Assembly: GCA_035628505.1 (NCBI GenBank)
Contig: DASPJR010000025.1
Coordinates: 1-9,579, forward strand
DNA: 9,579 bases
Source of the DNA: DASPJR01 sp035628505
GTDB lineage: Bacteria; Planctomycetota; SZUA-567; H5-PLA8
Direction: 5' to 3'
The position numbers and the translations under genes were made by a program. Positions within the stretch are counted from its first letter, which is position 1. Every line of letters starts with the position of its first letter. Below the pieces are notes generated by a model, which was given only the letters and a program-made list of their open reading frames with translations, did not search any database and was not told the origin of the DNA. Below are positions 1 to 7,651 of this stretch, piece after piece.

Positions 1-55
1 CCCTCACCCCGGTCTCGCTGCGCTCGCTCGGCCCTCTCCCTCAAGGGGAGAGGGT
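1..55. repeat. Hairpin-forming intergenic repeat downstream of the ETF-QO gene
   Basis: The arm CCCTCTCCC (32-40) pairs perfectly with GGGAGAGGG (46-54) around a 5-base loop. The flank at 11-30 is a low-complexity run of CGCTCG/CTCGCTG units. It lies 13 bases beyond the stop codon of the minus-strand ETF-QO gene. From memory, sequences of this style (CCCTCACCCC...CTCTCCCTCAAGGGGAGAGG) occur as dispersed intergenic repeats in many bacterial genomes. The hairpin may help end transcription or protect the mRNA 3' end, but no U-tract follows it on the minus strand, so it is not called an intrinsic terminator. Confidence 0.5.
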
Positions 56-67
56 GACGCGATGGCA

Positions 68-1846
68 CTACATCCGCTGATACCGCGGGCCGCCGCCGCC
101 TTCGGGGACGACCCAGAGGATGTTCTCGTAAGGATCTTTGATGTCACACGTTTTGCAGTGCACGCAATTGCCGGGATTGATGTGCAGGTGGCCCTTGTCC
201 GGCACTCCGATGTCCGCGCTGACCTGCGGCTGAATCCACTCGTAGACTCCGGCGGGGCAGAAATGCTGGCACGGGTTGCCATATTCAGCCGTGCAGCGCT
301 GGATGCAGAGATTGAGATCCGGAACTTTCAGGTGACAGGGCTGCTCTTCGGCATGGTTGGTTCCCGAATGAAAAACATCGGTGACTTTGTCGAACGTGAG
401 CTTGCCATCGGCCATCAGCCGCGCGAGACCCTGGAAGTTCGGATGATGCTTGTCGAAGCGTTCGAGCATCTCGTGATCGGGCTTGACTGGAATAGGATCG
501 GTAAACCCTTTTCCTTCGGTGTAGCGCTGCGCCATGTCGTGAATGGCGCCCTTTGCAAGCCCCTCAGCGTAACCTGCACGCCAGTTGCGAACGGCATAAA
601 GCTCCTCACGCGCCCAGCTCGTCTGAAACAGGTCCTCGTAGCGCCCAAGCTGCCGCAGGCTGTAATCTTTTTTCACCAGCGCTTCTTCGATCGCTTCCGC
701 CGCGAGCATGCCGGACTTCATCGCAAGGTGAACGCCCTTGAGCCGCGCGGCATTCAGGAAGCTTGCGCTATCGCCAATGAGGCAGAAGCCATCGCCATAA
801 AAGCGCGGCATGGAGTAGTAGCCGCCCTCGGGAATGGCCTTCGCTCCGTACTGAACAATTTTGCCTTTATCCAAAAGCTTTGAAACAAACGGATGCATCT
901 TGAAGCGGTTGAATTCGTAGTGCGGATCCAGGTATGGATCTTTGTAATCGAGACCCACGACCAGCCCGATGATTAAACGTGTTTCGTCCAGACCATAGAT
1001 AAAGCTGCCGCCGAAGCTGTCGGTTGCGGTCACGCCAATTCCCACTGGGCCGCGGCCGATGCCGAAATCCTGTTCCTGAAGGTACCAGCCTTCCATCGGA
1101 CTTTTCTGCAGCGGAAAGCCGAGCGTATGAATGATCTTTCCTGCCGGAAACGTGCCCGCCGGCAGTTCCCAGATTTCTTTGACGCCCAGCGCGTACGTTT
1201 GCGGGTGGCGGTTGGAATCGAGTGAATGCATGCGGATCAGCTGCTTGGTCAGGCTGCCGCGCACGCCTTCGCCGAGCACCGTCACCTTGGCATGGATTTC
1301 AGCTCCAGCCTGGAACGTCGCGCGCGGCTTGCCATCTTTGCCGATGCCCATATCCCCGCAGCGCACGCCGAGAATGGTGTTGCCGAACGTGACCAGCTCA
1401 GCGCCCGCGACGCCCTCCAGGATTTCCACGCCGCGCTTGCGGGCCTGTTCGGCCAGCCACTTCGTGAGCTCCCCGACGGAGATAACGTAATTGCCCTTGT
1501 TGTGCAGGTAAGGCGGGACCAGCGGCGAGGGCAGCGGGATCGCCCGCTTGTGCGTAAGAAAAAGAATGTCTTCGCTGGTCACGCGCTGAGTCACCGGCGC
1601 GCCCTGGTGTTTCCAGTCCGGAATCAGCTCATCAAGCGCGCGCGTGTCGAACACGGCGCCGGAAAGCGAATGCGCGCCGACGTTAATTCCTTTTTCGATG
1701 ACGAGGATGTTCGGTTTCTGGAACGCTACGCCCGCCGCGCGCGCACGCTGCTGCGCCAGGTCATGAAGCTGTATAGCGCAGGAGAGCCCCGCCGGGCCCG
1801 CGCCGACGATCAGAACATCCACATCGAGAATTTCTCTTTCAGCCAT
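68..1846 (-). CDS. Electron transfer flavoprotein-ubiquinone oxidoreductase (ETF-QO)
   Basis: This 592-residue protein takes electrons from reduced electron transfer flavoprotein (fed by acyl-CoA and amino-acid dehydrogenases) and passes them to membrane quinone. The N-terminus has the FAD dinucleotide-binding motif GAGPAG (residues 15-20) after a hydrophobic strand. A second FAD-contact stretch, GDSASFLNAARLKGVH, lies in the middle to C-terminal half. The C-terminal ferredoxin-like domain has the [4Fe-4S] ligands Cys530 (in CPAGVYEW) and Cys561, Cys564, Cys567 (CVHCKTC), followed by the DIKDP stretch typical of the family. Length matches full ETF-QO, not the shorter FixC, which lacks the cluster domain. 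The ATG at 1846 is the only reasonable start because an in-frame stop lies at 1877-1879. Its upstream sequence is G-rich but not a clear Shine-Dalgarno. No ETF alpha/beta genes are visible nearby. Identity is secure. Confidence 0.97.
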   Translation of the reverse strand: MAEREILDVDVLIVGAGPAGLSCAIQLHDLAQQRARAAGVAFQKPNILVIEKGINVGAHSLSGAVFDTRALDELIPDWKHQGAPVTQRVTSEDILFLTHKRAIPLPSPLVPPYLHNKGNYVISVGELTKWLAEQARKRGVEILEGVAGAELVTFGNTILGVRCGDMGIGKDGKPRATFQAGAEIHAKVTVLGEGVRGSLTKQLIRMHSLDSNRHPQTYALGVKEIWELPAGTFPAGKIIHTLGFPLQKSPMEGWYLQEQDFGIGRGPVGIGVTATDSFGGSFIYGLDETRLIIGLVVGLDYKDPYLDPHYEFNRFKMHPFVSKLLDKGKIVQYGAKAIPEGGYYSMPRFYGDGFCLIGDSASFLNAARLKGVHLAMKSGMLAAEAIEEALVKKDYSLRQLGRYEDLFQTSWAREELYAVRNWRAGYAEGLAKGAIHDMAQRYTEGKGFTDPIPVKPDHEMLERFDKHHPNFQGLARLMADGKLTFDKVTDVFHSGTNHAEEQPCHLKVPDLNLCIQRCTAEYGNPCQHFCPAGVYEWIQPQVSADIGVPDKGHLHINPGNCVHCKTCDIKDPYENILWVVPEGGGGPRYQRM

Positions 1847-1943
1847 AGATGACGCCCGCCCCCTGGAACCCCAGATTCAAGTTAATCCGAGAACGTCAGA
1901 GGTAAAGCGACGGAAAGAGTGAAGGAAAATTCGGGATAGAGCT

Positions 1944-2738
1944 CTAGAGCACGCGGAAGGCGACCATCGTGATGTCATCTTCCTGCTCAAGATTGCCGAT
2001 GTGGCTGTTGAGGGCTTCTTCGACAATGCCGACGACCTCGTCGAGCGATGCGCCGGCGGTCCTGTTGAGCAGCGCGCGCAGGCGTTCTTCTTCGAATTCG
2101 CGCTTGTCGCGGTCCGGCGCTTCGACGATTCCGTCCGTGAACTGGAAGAAAACGTCGCCGGGCCGCAGCTCAATGACCTCCTCCTGGAGAACCAGGGGGA
2201 AGCGCTTGCCGGTCTTGTCGACTCCGATCACCATCCCGTTGGGCTTGACTTCACGCACCACCGGATCGCGGCCCGGATTGATCAGGTACGGAGGGTTGTT
2301 TCCGGCACGGGCGAAGCGGAAGACGCGATCGCGCGTGTTCAAAATACCGTACGCCGCGGAGACGAACGTGCTTTCGCCCAGGTCGCCGGCAAGATCTAGA
2401 TTCGTCGTCGCCAGTGCCTGCTTCGGGCTGGAGACGCCTTTGGCGTAGATCTGCAGCGCCTTCTTGGCCATGCCCATGATGATGCCGGCTTCGATGCCGT
2501 GGCCGGAGACGTCGCCCAGCGCTATGCCGATTTCAAATTCACTTACGCGGATGAAGTCATAGAAATCACCCGATACGTTGGAGCAGGGGACATACAGGCT
2601 CTTGAACTCATAGCCTTCCACTTTCGGCATGCTCGGGAGCATGCGAAGCTGGCGCTTGCTGGCCAGACGCATACTCTGCTCGAGCTCATGCTTTTGCTTG
2701 AGCTCGTTTGCGAGCATTTTCAAACGGCTGGTGTCCAT
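1944..2738 (-). CDS. SpoIIE/RsbU-family PP2C-type serine phosphatase
   Basis: This 264-residue cytoplasmic protein is mostly one SpoIIE-type PP2C domain, the class that dephosphorylates anti-sigma-factor antagonists in partner-switching pathways. Residues 3-33 form a charged, probably coiled-coil helix. The catalytic domain follows, with metal-binding acidic motifs GDFYD (57-61), GDVSGHG (75-81), FTDG (200-203) and EDDIT (253-257), plus AGNNPPYL (145-152). All expected aspartates are present, so it should be active with Mn or Mg. The ATG at 2738 is preferred over an upstream ATG at 2852: it has GGAG five bases upstream, and homology begins after it. No sensor domain (PAS, GAF, HAMP, receiver) is attached, and no antagonist or anti-sigma gene is visible, so its input and target are unknown. 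The TAG stop sits inside the palindrome GCTCTAGAGC (1941-1950). Confidence 0.93.
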   Translation of the reverse strand: MDTSRLKMLANELKQKHELEQSMRLASKRQLRMLPSMPKVEGYEFKSLYVPCSNVSGDFYDFIRVSEFEIGIALGDVSGHGIEAGIIMGMAKKALQIYAKGVSSPKQALATTNLDLAGDLGESTFVSAAYGILNTRDRVFRFARAGNNPPYLINPGRDPVVREVKPNGMVIGVDKTGKRFPLVLQEEVIELRPGDVFFQFTDGIVEAPDRDKREFEEERLRALLNRTAGASLDEVVGIVEEALNSHIGNLEQEDDITMVAFRVL

Positions 2739-2766
2739 CTGAACTCCAGGATAGTTGAACAACCAC

Positions 2767-2795
2767 ACTCTACAGTGAGGAATCGATACCGGCAA
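2767..2795 (-). promoter_or_regulatory. Possible sigma70-type promoter for the SpoIIE-family phosphatase gene
   Basis: Read on the minus strand, TTGCCG (2795-2790, 4 of 6 to TTGACA) and TAGAGT (2772-2767, 4 of 6 to TATAAT) are exactly 17 bases apart. Transcription would begin about 22 bases upstream of the chosen ATG at 2738. The match is modest and could be chance, but its position supports that start codon over the upstream one. Confidence 0.35.
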
Positions 2796-2801
2796 CAGTG
2801 A

Positions 2802-2820
2802 CGTTGCAAAGTTCGCAACG
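2802..2820. promoter_or_regulatory. Inverted repeat CGTTGC-N7-GCAACG, candidate operator
   Basis: Perfect 6-base arms (2802-2807 and 2815-2820) flank a 7-base A/T-rich spacer. The repeat lies just upstream of the possible -35 box of the phosphatase gene, where an activator or repressor dimer could bind. It has no T-run, so it is not an obvious terminator. The binding protein is unknown. Confidence 0.3.
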
Positions 2821-2864
2821 AAAATGGTTTTTTCCGGAGCAAGTGTGCACAATATGGCTTACAG

Positions 2865-3458
2865 CTACTTCGTGATTATCTCGATATCTTTGAACATCAC
2901 TTCGACGTCTTCTCCACCGTGCACCTGAAATGCAAATTTTCCTTCGCGGCGGCCTTTATCGTCTTTCAGTTCGGCGCTGCGCATGCCGTTCACGTCGACA
3001 GTGACATCGCCGCCAATGGCGGTCACGACCATTTCATTCCACTCATTCGGCTTGTACCACTTTTTGACGTCCTCGGCTTTCGGCTTCACGACCCAGCCCC
3101 GGCCATTGGTCTCGTAGAGTCCTCCCGCATCATGCCTGGGATCGATCTCTGCCTGAAAGCCGCTGACGCCGCTAAAGCCCTTCTCTTCGGTGCGGAAATA
3201 AAACCCGCTATTTCCTTTTATCGCCTTGTACTTCAGGCGGATGGAAAAGTCTTTGTAGACGTTGTCCGAAACGAGCTGGCCGTATTCCTTCTCGCCTTTC
3301 AGACCTTTCCCGACGATCGCGCCGTCAACGATTTTCCATTCGCCTTTGCCGATGATGTGCCAGCCATTGAACGTCTTGCCGTCCCAGAGCGGCTTCCAGT
3401 CTTCAGCGAGAACATTCGCCGAGCAGAACAGAAGCGAAACTATCATCAGCGTTCGCAT
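2865..3458 (-). CDS. Secreted DUF1080 (3-keto-disaccharide hydrolase-like) protein
   Basis: This 197-residue protein begins with a clear signal peptide (charged MRT, a hydrophobic stretch, likely cleavage after VLA near residue 18). The rest is one concanavalin-like beta-sandwich domain of the DUF1080 type. Typical features are the opening WKPLWDGKTFNGWH, the GEWKIVDGAIVGKG strand pair, YKDFSIRLKYKA, NSGFYFRTEE, the NEWNEMVV segment and the closing FQVHGGEDVEVMFKDIEI. This domain is abundant in planctomycetes, acidobacteria and Bacteroidetes. Some members cleave 3-keto-glycosides; others have no known activity. The ATG at 3458 has AGGAG eight bases upstream. It is transcribed divergently from the large repeat protein, sharing the 3459-3619 intergenic region. 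The substrate cannot be told from sequence. Confidence 0.9.
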   Translation of the reverse strand: MRTLMIVSLLFCSANVLAEDWKPLWDGKTFNGWHIIGKGEWKIVDGAIVGKGLKGEKEYGQLVSDNVYKDFSIRLKYKAIKGNSGFYFRTEEKGFSGVSGFQAEIDPRHDAGGLYETNGRGWVVKPKAEDVKKWYKPNEWNEMVVTAIGGDVTVDVNGMRSAELKDDKGRREGKFAFQVHGGEDVEVMFKDIEIITK

Positions 3459-3562
3459 GCGTCGTACTCCTGAAAAAGCAAGAGGCTGAAAACTCCAGGC
3501 AGAACGTGAAGCTGAGCGCGGCGCTCTAATGCCTCACTTTTGCAGTAATCTGGATGTTCTGT

Positions 3563-3591
3563 TTTCTCCCGAATTACAGGTCCACTATAAT
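3563..3591 (+). promoter_or_regulatory. Promoter with perfect -10 box for the large secreted repeat protein
   Basis: A perfect TATAAT lies at 3586-3591, placing the transcription start near 3598 and leaving a leader of about 22 bases to the ATG at 3620. The -35 region (around 3563-3568, TTTCTC) matches the consensus poorly, so activity may depend on the -10 alone or on an activator. The rest of the divergent 3459-3619 region shows no other signal I can support. Confidence 0.5.
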
Positions 3592-3619
3592 AGCAAGCTC
3601 TACCACCTGGAGACTCTTT

Positions 3620-6600
3620 ATGCTGCTTCGCCGCTTCTGCTGCTGTATCCTGCTGTGCGCGCTTTGGACTGCCTCCTCAAACGCTCAATCGTACACCTGG
3701 ACCGGCGCCACAAACTCTGATTTCGGCACAACCACAAACTGGAGCCCCAACGGCGTTCCAGGCCCGGCAGACAACGCCATCGTCAATGCAACCGGCAGCG
3801 GCGCGCCGAGTATCAATGCAGACTACACCGTTGCCAGCTTCTCAATCTCCGGCGGCAAGACCGCTTCGATCGCTACAGGCTTTACGCTGACGGCCACAAC
3901 CGTCTCTCTGAACCAGGCGTCCCTGAATGGCGGCGGAACGCTGGCGATCGCCACCGGCGGCACGCTGACGAGCGACCATCCGACGACAGGCAATACGATC
4001 AACCCGATGATCGCCAATGCCGGTACCATCACGGTGAACACCGGCTCACTCAGGTTCGCCAATGGCGGCACCAGCAGTGGAGGCATGAATGCGAGCGCCG
4101 CCAACACGCTGCTGATCCTGCAAGGCACGACTGTGTTCAGCACCGGCGCATCCCTGAACGGCAGCATTCAGCTTGAGGCCACATTGACGATCAATGCAGC
4201 CGTCTCGATGACCGGCACTCTTTACATGGTCGGATACACCGCAAATATCAAGGGATCCGGCTCGTTGGCTATTGACGGCAAGATTATTGCGCAGAGCAAT
4301 TCTGGATTCGGGACAAACATCGCCGTTCCGGTGACGATTTCAGCGACCGGAGGAATTCAGGTAGACGGCTCGAACACATACCTGGCTTTCAACGCCGATG
4401 TCACCTGTGACGGACCCATCAGCGTCTCGGCGGGCGGTCAGCTCGCGGTGCTCTCGACCCGCACCTTCACGATGTCCAATACGATTACGCTCAACGGGGG
4501 AGCGCTCGGTCCGATTAATGGCTCGGGCGGAATACTGAAGTTGACGGCGACAGGCAAGCTGAACAGTGACATCGCCAGCGGAAGCAATCCGGTCTGGCCC
4601 TATCTGGACAATGCCGGCGCCGTGACGGTGCAATCAGGCGAACTCATTCTGAATGGCGGCGGACGCAATACTGGTTCTATCACCGCGACTGCAGCGGGAG
4701 CTCTGTTCACGACGCAGTCAAATACATTCATCGTGGATGCCGGCTCGGTGCTTGCAGGAAAGTTTAAAACCATCAACGGATGGACAATTAATCCAACGCT
4801 GACGCTGACTGGCGATCTGACGCTGGCGGGCTATACGGCAAATCTTGGCGGGCCTGGCGCGCTGACAGTTACCGGAAAACTCGCGGCAGTCGGCAACTCC
4901 GGCTTCGGCACGACGACAACGGTGCCAATCACCATTCCGGCGGGCGGCACGCTGGAAGTCACCGGCAGCAACGGGTACCTCAATATCAATTCAAATTCCT
5001 CCTGTGCTGGAACCTTGAACGTCACGGCCACGGGCGTGCTCGCCCTTACCGTGGGGAAGACACTGACCTGTAGCGGCGCCATGGTGCTGAATCAGGGGCG
5101 TGTCGAAGGCGGAGGTACGCTCGCGATCACCTCAACGGGCACGCTCGACAGCGACAATGTCTCGGGGACGAATTCAATCGTCTGCATCACGACGAATGCC
5201 GGAAAAGTGTCGGTGAAATCAGGCGTCCTGGACATCGGCTCAAACTATATTCAATCCGCGGGTTCCACTTCACTGAGCGGTGGAAACCTCAAGGGTGATC
5301 CGAAAATTAATGGTGGAGTCCTTGATGGCGCGGGCACGATCACGGGCACTCTTACCAACGGTGGAACAGTTGAGCCCGGCGGCGCTCAAACGGCGGGAAC
5401 GATTACCGTCACGGGAAACTATACGCAGAATACGTCTGGCGCACTGAACGTTGAAATTGGAGGAACAACTGCGGGAGCATTCGATCAGCTTTCTGTCGCG
5501 GGTATGACGCTCAACGGAACGTTGAACGTCTCAACGCTCAACAGTTTTGCGCCCGCGGGCGCGGACACGTTTGAAATCATCCAGGGGACTTCGCGCAACG
5601 GCACCTTCTCGACAGTCTCATCCGGCGCCACCGGACTGACGGCGCTATACGGCACCGCGAACGTTTCACTTGGGCAGGGTATTCAAGTGTCCGCGATCAG
5701 CGCTCCGAATCCAGCCATTCAGGGCCGCGCCGTAGAATTCAGTGTCACCGCCACGGATCCAGCTGGAGGAGCGCTGAGCTACTCCTGGGACTTTGGAGAC
5801 GGAAGCGCGGCTGAAACGACCAATCCCGTATCGCACACCTACACGTCGGCAAAAGATTTTACTGTCAAAGTCACCGTGACCGGCGCATCGCAGACGGTGT
5901 CACGAACGCAGACCGTCACCATCGTGGGACCCAACGCAGGTGCAGACGGTGTGCTCAACATTCAGGAAGGCGGTGCGACTGTGGTCAATCCGCTGAACAA
6001 AATGGGCGCACGCGTGAGTGCGAGCAATGGCGGCGCCCTGCAACTGGATGTCGATGTCAGCACTTTTGCGCCGCGCGGAATCTCTGATGGAGACATCAAC
6101 ACTGAATTTTTCGGTCTTAATGGATCACTCGGATTGCTGCGGCTGGGCAAACGCGCGGTGGGTAAATTCTCAAACGCCGGCGTCTACTTCGCTGAAACGA
6201 CCGTGACCGATAGCGCTTCAGGCAAGACAGGCAAAGGCCGCAAGATGCTGGTGGTCAGCGCGCGCGAGGCGGGGGAATCCGGCGCGCTGCCGCCGGCGCC
6301 GAGCTCGGCCATCGAATTCAAATCGTTCAAAGGCAAAGTGCTCTTTACCAAGACAACCGCCGATACGATGACGCTGCAGGGATCATTCAAGCTGCCGCCA
6401 GGATTCGATCCCAAGCAGCACGGCACGATTGCATTCGGCATGGGCAACATCCTCGATCGCACGACTGTCGATTCCAAAGGAAAAGCCGCGCTGCCCAGCG
6501 AGCTCAAGCACATCAAGAAGCTGCAGATCAAATATCCGAAGCTCGATGGCGTGGCCAAGGGCGGGGAAGTGGCGCAGCTTACGGTGACCTATTACTCGCC

Positions 6601-6784
6601 AAATATGGATAACGCCGGGATGGAAACTGAAGGCGTCAGTTCGTTGCAGACAGGAACTACGAAGCTGAAAATTCAAGCGGTGTTGATGATCGGCGGCGTT
6701 TCCTACGACGGACTTTTCCCTGTGGACATGAAAATGTCAGCCAAGGGCGATGCCGCGACCCTGAGCGGCAAGGCTGCAAAGTAA
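3620..6784 (+). CDS. Large secreted beta-repeat protein with PKD domain
   Basis: The product has 1054 residues. The ATG at 3620 is preferred over one at 3554 because it has GGAG seven bases upstream (3609-3612), lies just downstream of a TATAAT, and starts a good signal peptide (MLLRRF, a hydrophobic stretch, cleavage near SNA-Q at 22/23). The mature protein opens with the YTWTG...TTNWSPNGVPGPAD stretch common in autotransporter-like and other surface beta-solenoid proteins. Gly/Thr/Ser/Asn-rich repeats run from about 100 to 560. A GGTVEPGG...NYTQNTSGALNVEIGG segment follows, of the kind that closes such solenoids. A PKD domain spans about 692-772, with YSWDFGDGS at 721-729. The last 280 residues match nothing I recognise. 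I see no outer-membrane beta-barrel, PEP-CTERM, LPXTG or other anchor, so it may be released or use an unknown attachment. Role is probably adhesion or surface matrix; this is inference. Confidence 0.85.
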   Translation: MLLRRFCCCILLCALWTASSNAQSYTWTGATNSDFGTTTNWSPNGVPGPADNAIVNATGSGAPSINADYTVASFSISGGKTASIATGFTLTATTVSLNQASLNGGGTLAIATGGTLTSDHPTTGNTINPMIANAGTITVNTGSLRFANGGTSSGGMNASAANTLLILQGTTVFSTGASLNGSIQLEATLTINAAVSMTGTLYMVGYTANIKGSGSLAIDGKIIAQSNSGFGTNIAVPVTISATGGIQVDGSNTYLAFNADVTCDGPISVSAGGQLAVLSTRTFTMSNTITLNGGALGPINGSGGILKLTATGKLNSDIASGSNPVWPYLDNAGAVTVQSGELILNGGGRNTGSITATAAGALFTTQSNTFIVDAGSVLAGKFKTINGWTINPTLTLTGDLTLAGYTANLGGPGALTVTGKLAAVGNSGFGTTTTVPITIPAGGTLEVTGSNGYLNINSNSSCAGTLNVTATGVLALTVGKTLTCSGAMVLNQGRVEGGGTLAITSTGTLDSDNVSGTNSIVCITTNAGKVSVKSGVLDIGSNYIQSAGSTSLSGGNLKGDPKINGGVLDGAGTITGTLTNGGTVEPGGAQTAGTITVTGNYTQNTSGALNVEIGGTTAGAFDQLSVAGMTLNGTLNVSTLNSFAPAGADTFEIIQGTSRNGTFSTVSSGATGLTALYGTANVSLGQGIQVSAISAPNPAIQGRAVEFSVTATDPAGGALSYSWDFGDGSAAETTNPVSHTYTSAKDFTVKVTVTGASQTVSRTQTVTIVGPNAGADGVLNIQEGGATVVNPLNKMGARVSASNGGALQLDVDVSTFAPRGISDGDINTEFFGLNGSLGLLRLGKRAVGKFSNAGVYFAETTVTDSASGKTGKGRKMLVVSAREAGESGALPPAPSSAIEFKSFKGKVLFTKTTADTMTLQGSFKLPPGFDPKQHGTIAFGMGNILDRTTVDSKGKAALPSELKHIKKLQIKYPKLDGVAKGGEVAQLTVTYYSPNMDNAGMETEGVSSLQTGTTKLKIQAVLMIGGVSYDGLFPVDMKMSAKGDAATLSGKAAK
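3932..5290 (+). repeat. Three long tandem repeats inside the secreted beta-repeat protein
   Basis: A diverged protein repeat starts at residues 105, 303 and 498, giving periods of 198 and 195 residues. Each copy begins GG(T/I)L(A/K)(I/L)xxxGxLxSD, then NAGxxxVxSGxL. The later part of the unit recurs as GYTAN(I/L) at residues 205 and 404, followed in both by NSGFGT and then VP(V/I)TI. The third copy keeps only the first part and then passes into the solenoid-closing region. Copies are diverged in DNA, so this is old duplication with no sign of recent expansion. Confidence 0.8.
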
Positions 6785-6802
6785 TTAAGCGAGAAAAACG
6801 AG

Positions 6803-7591
6803 TTACTCGGCGTTCTTAATCGGCACCTCGGCGTTTGCCGGCGCGACGCTGAATTCCTTCAGATCAGGGAACGACAGGGTGACTTTCGCCTTCTCGCCAG
6901 TCTTTGCTGCGACCCGGACCGGGCCGTGGAAAAGATTGCCTCAACATCGTTTACTCAAGATGATCTTCTCGCGCATTGGCGGCTGGTTGTCGGCGCCCGG
7001 AATCTCAATCTCAGCAACGGGGTGGATATCCTTGGGAATGTCGGTATAGGCGATGCTCGCAAACGTGCCCTCGCCCAGGCCCGGCGTTCCAATCGAGCAC
7101 TGCAGGTCATTGTCGCGGCCGCGCTTAAGCGAGGAAACTTCCGGCCGCATCGTCATTGGGCCATTGAGATGAACGATCTGCGCCTCTTCGGGCTTGGCGG
7201 CAGGGATGAGTGTTGCCCACTGCTTGCGGCGCGCGTGCAGATTAACAACGACGCCCCATTCGCCGCCGCTCTGGCTGATGACCAGGTCCGAATGAATCGT
7301 CTTGCTGCCCAGCTCGCCGACGTTCCCGACAGGAAATCCTTTCACGCCGGCGGCAACTTTTTCGTTGGGCGTGGTAAGATCGCCGTCACTGTTGAAATCG
7401 AAATACAGCACGTTGCCGTCGATCACAACCCAGTGGCGCGTCGCGGCCTCCGGTCCGATGACGATTAAGCCAAATTCCGGCTTCTCGGACTTCAAATCGG
7501 GAAGTTTTTTGATGGTGCGTTCGATCTTGCTGAGGTCCGCAGCATAAATTGAAGAGGCCGCGAACAGTACGGCAAGAAGATGAATCCGCAT
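6803..7591 (-). CDS. Putative secreted selenoprotein with Cys-Sec pair (in-frame TGA)
   Basis: Read with the TGA at 6943-6941 as selenocysteine, this is a 262-residue protein ending in TAA at 6803-6805. The start ATG at 7591 has GGAGGG six bases upstream and opens a signal peptide (MRIHLLAVLFAASSIYA, cleavage near 17). An EF-hand-like loop, DFNSDGDLT, lies at 65-73. Residue 216 is Cys and 217 is the TGA. The same frame then runs 45 residues, including GNLFHGPVRV and AKVTLSFPDLKEF, with about three quarters of codons ending in G or C, as expected of true coding. I recall related hypothetical proteins with a Cys-Cys pair followed by a GPVxVP...KVTLSFPDW tail, which would make Sec replace the second Cys. 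It is the last gene of the cluster and converges on the repeat protein with 18 bases between stops. Molecular function is unknown. A nonsense mutation is the main alternative. Confidence 0.72.
6910..6926 (-). promoter_or_regulatory. SECIS-like stem-loop downstream of the Cys-TGA codon
   Basis: On the mRNA, bases 15-31 after the TGA form a 7-bp stem (CGGCCCG with CGGGUCG, one G-U pair) around the loop GUC, giving an apical GGUC at bases 21-24. Bacterial SECIS elements sit just after the UGA, with a G/U-containing apical loop bound by SelB. The E. coli fdhF element, as I recall it, shows GGUC at nearly the same distance. The 3-base loop is tighter than in well-studied examples, so the innermost pair may be open. 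Confidence 0.45.
6941..6943 (-). other. In-frame TGA, candidate selenocysteine codon 217
   Basis: The TGA follows a TGT cysteine codon and is in the same frame as 216 codons upstream and 45 downstream. No base insertion or deletion is needed to join the two parts. A change from TGT or TGC to TGA would turn a Cys-Cys pair into Cys-Sec. Confidence 0.65.
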
Positions 7592-7651
7592 AACGAACCC
7601 TCCGTATAGGTAACGAAGATCCTAACCACGCAGGTGGCGCAGCTCAACAGG

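Noticed and set aside
62..883. Long plus-strand open frame opposite the ETF-QO gene
   Set aside because: Antisense shadow of a high-GC gene; the minus strand carries unmistakable ETF-QO motifs.
1941..1950. Palindrome GCTCTAGAGC as a regulatory site or terminator
   Set aside because: It overlaps the stop codon of the phosphatase gene, has no loop or U-tract and can be chance in a short sequence.
6785..6802. Terminator between the convergent stop codons
   Set aside because: The 18-base gap has no inverted repeat or T-tract that would support an intrinsic terminator.
6926..7468. 180-residue plus-strand open frame opposite the second selenoprotein
   Set aside because: No family features; codon pattern and RBS favour the minus strand.
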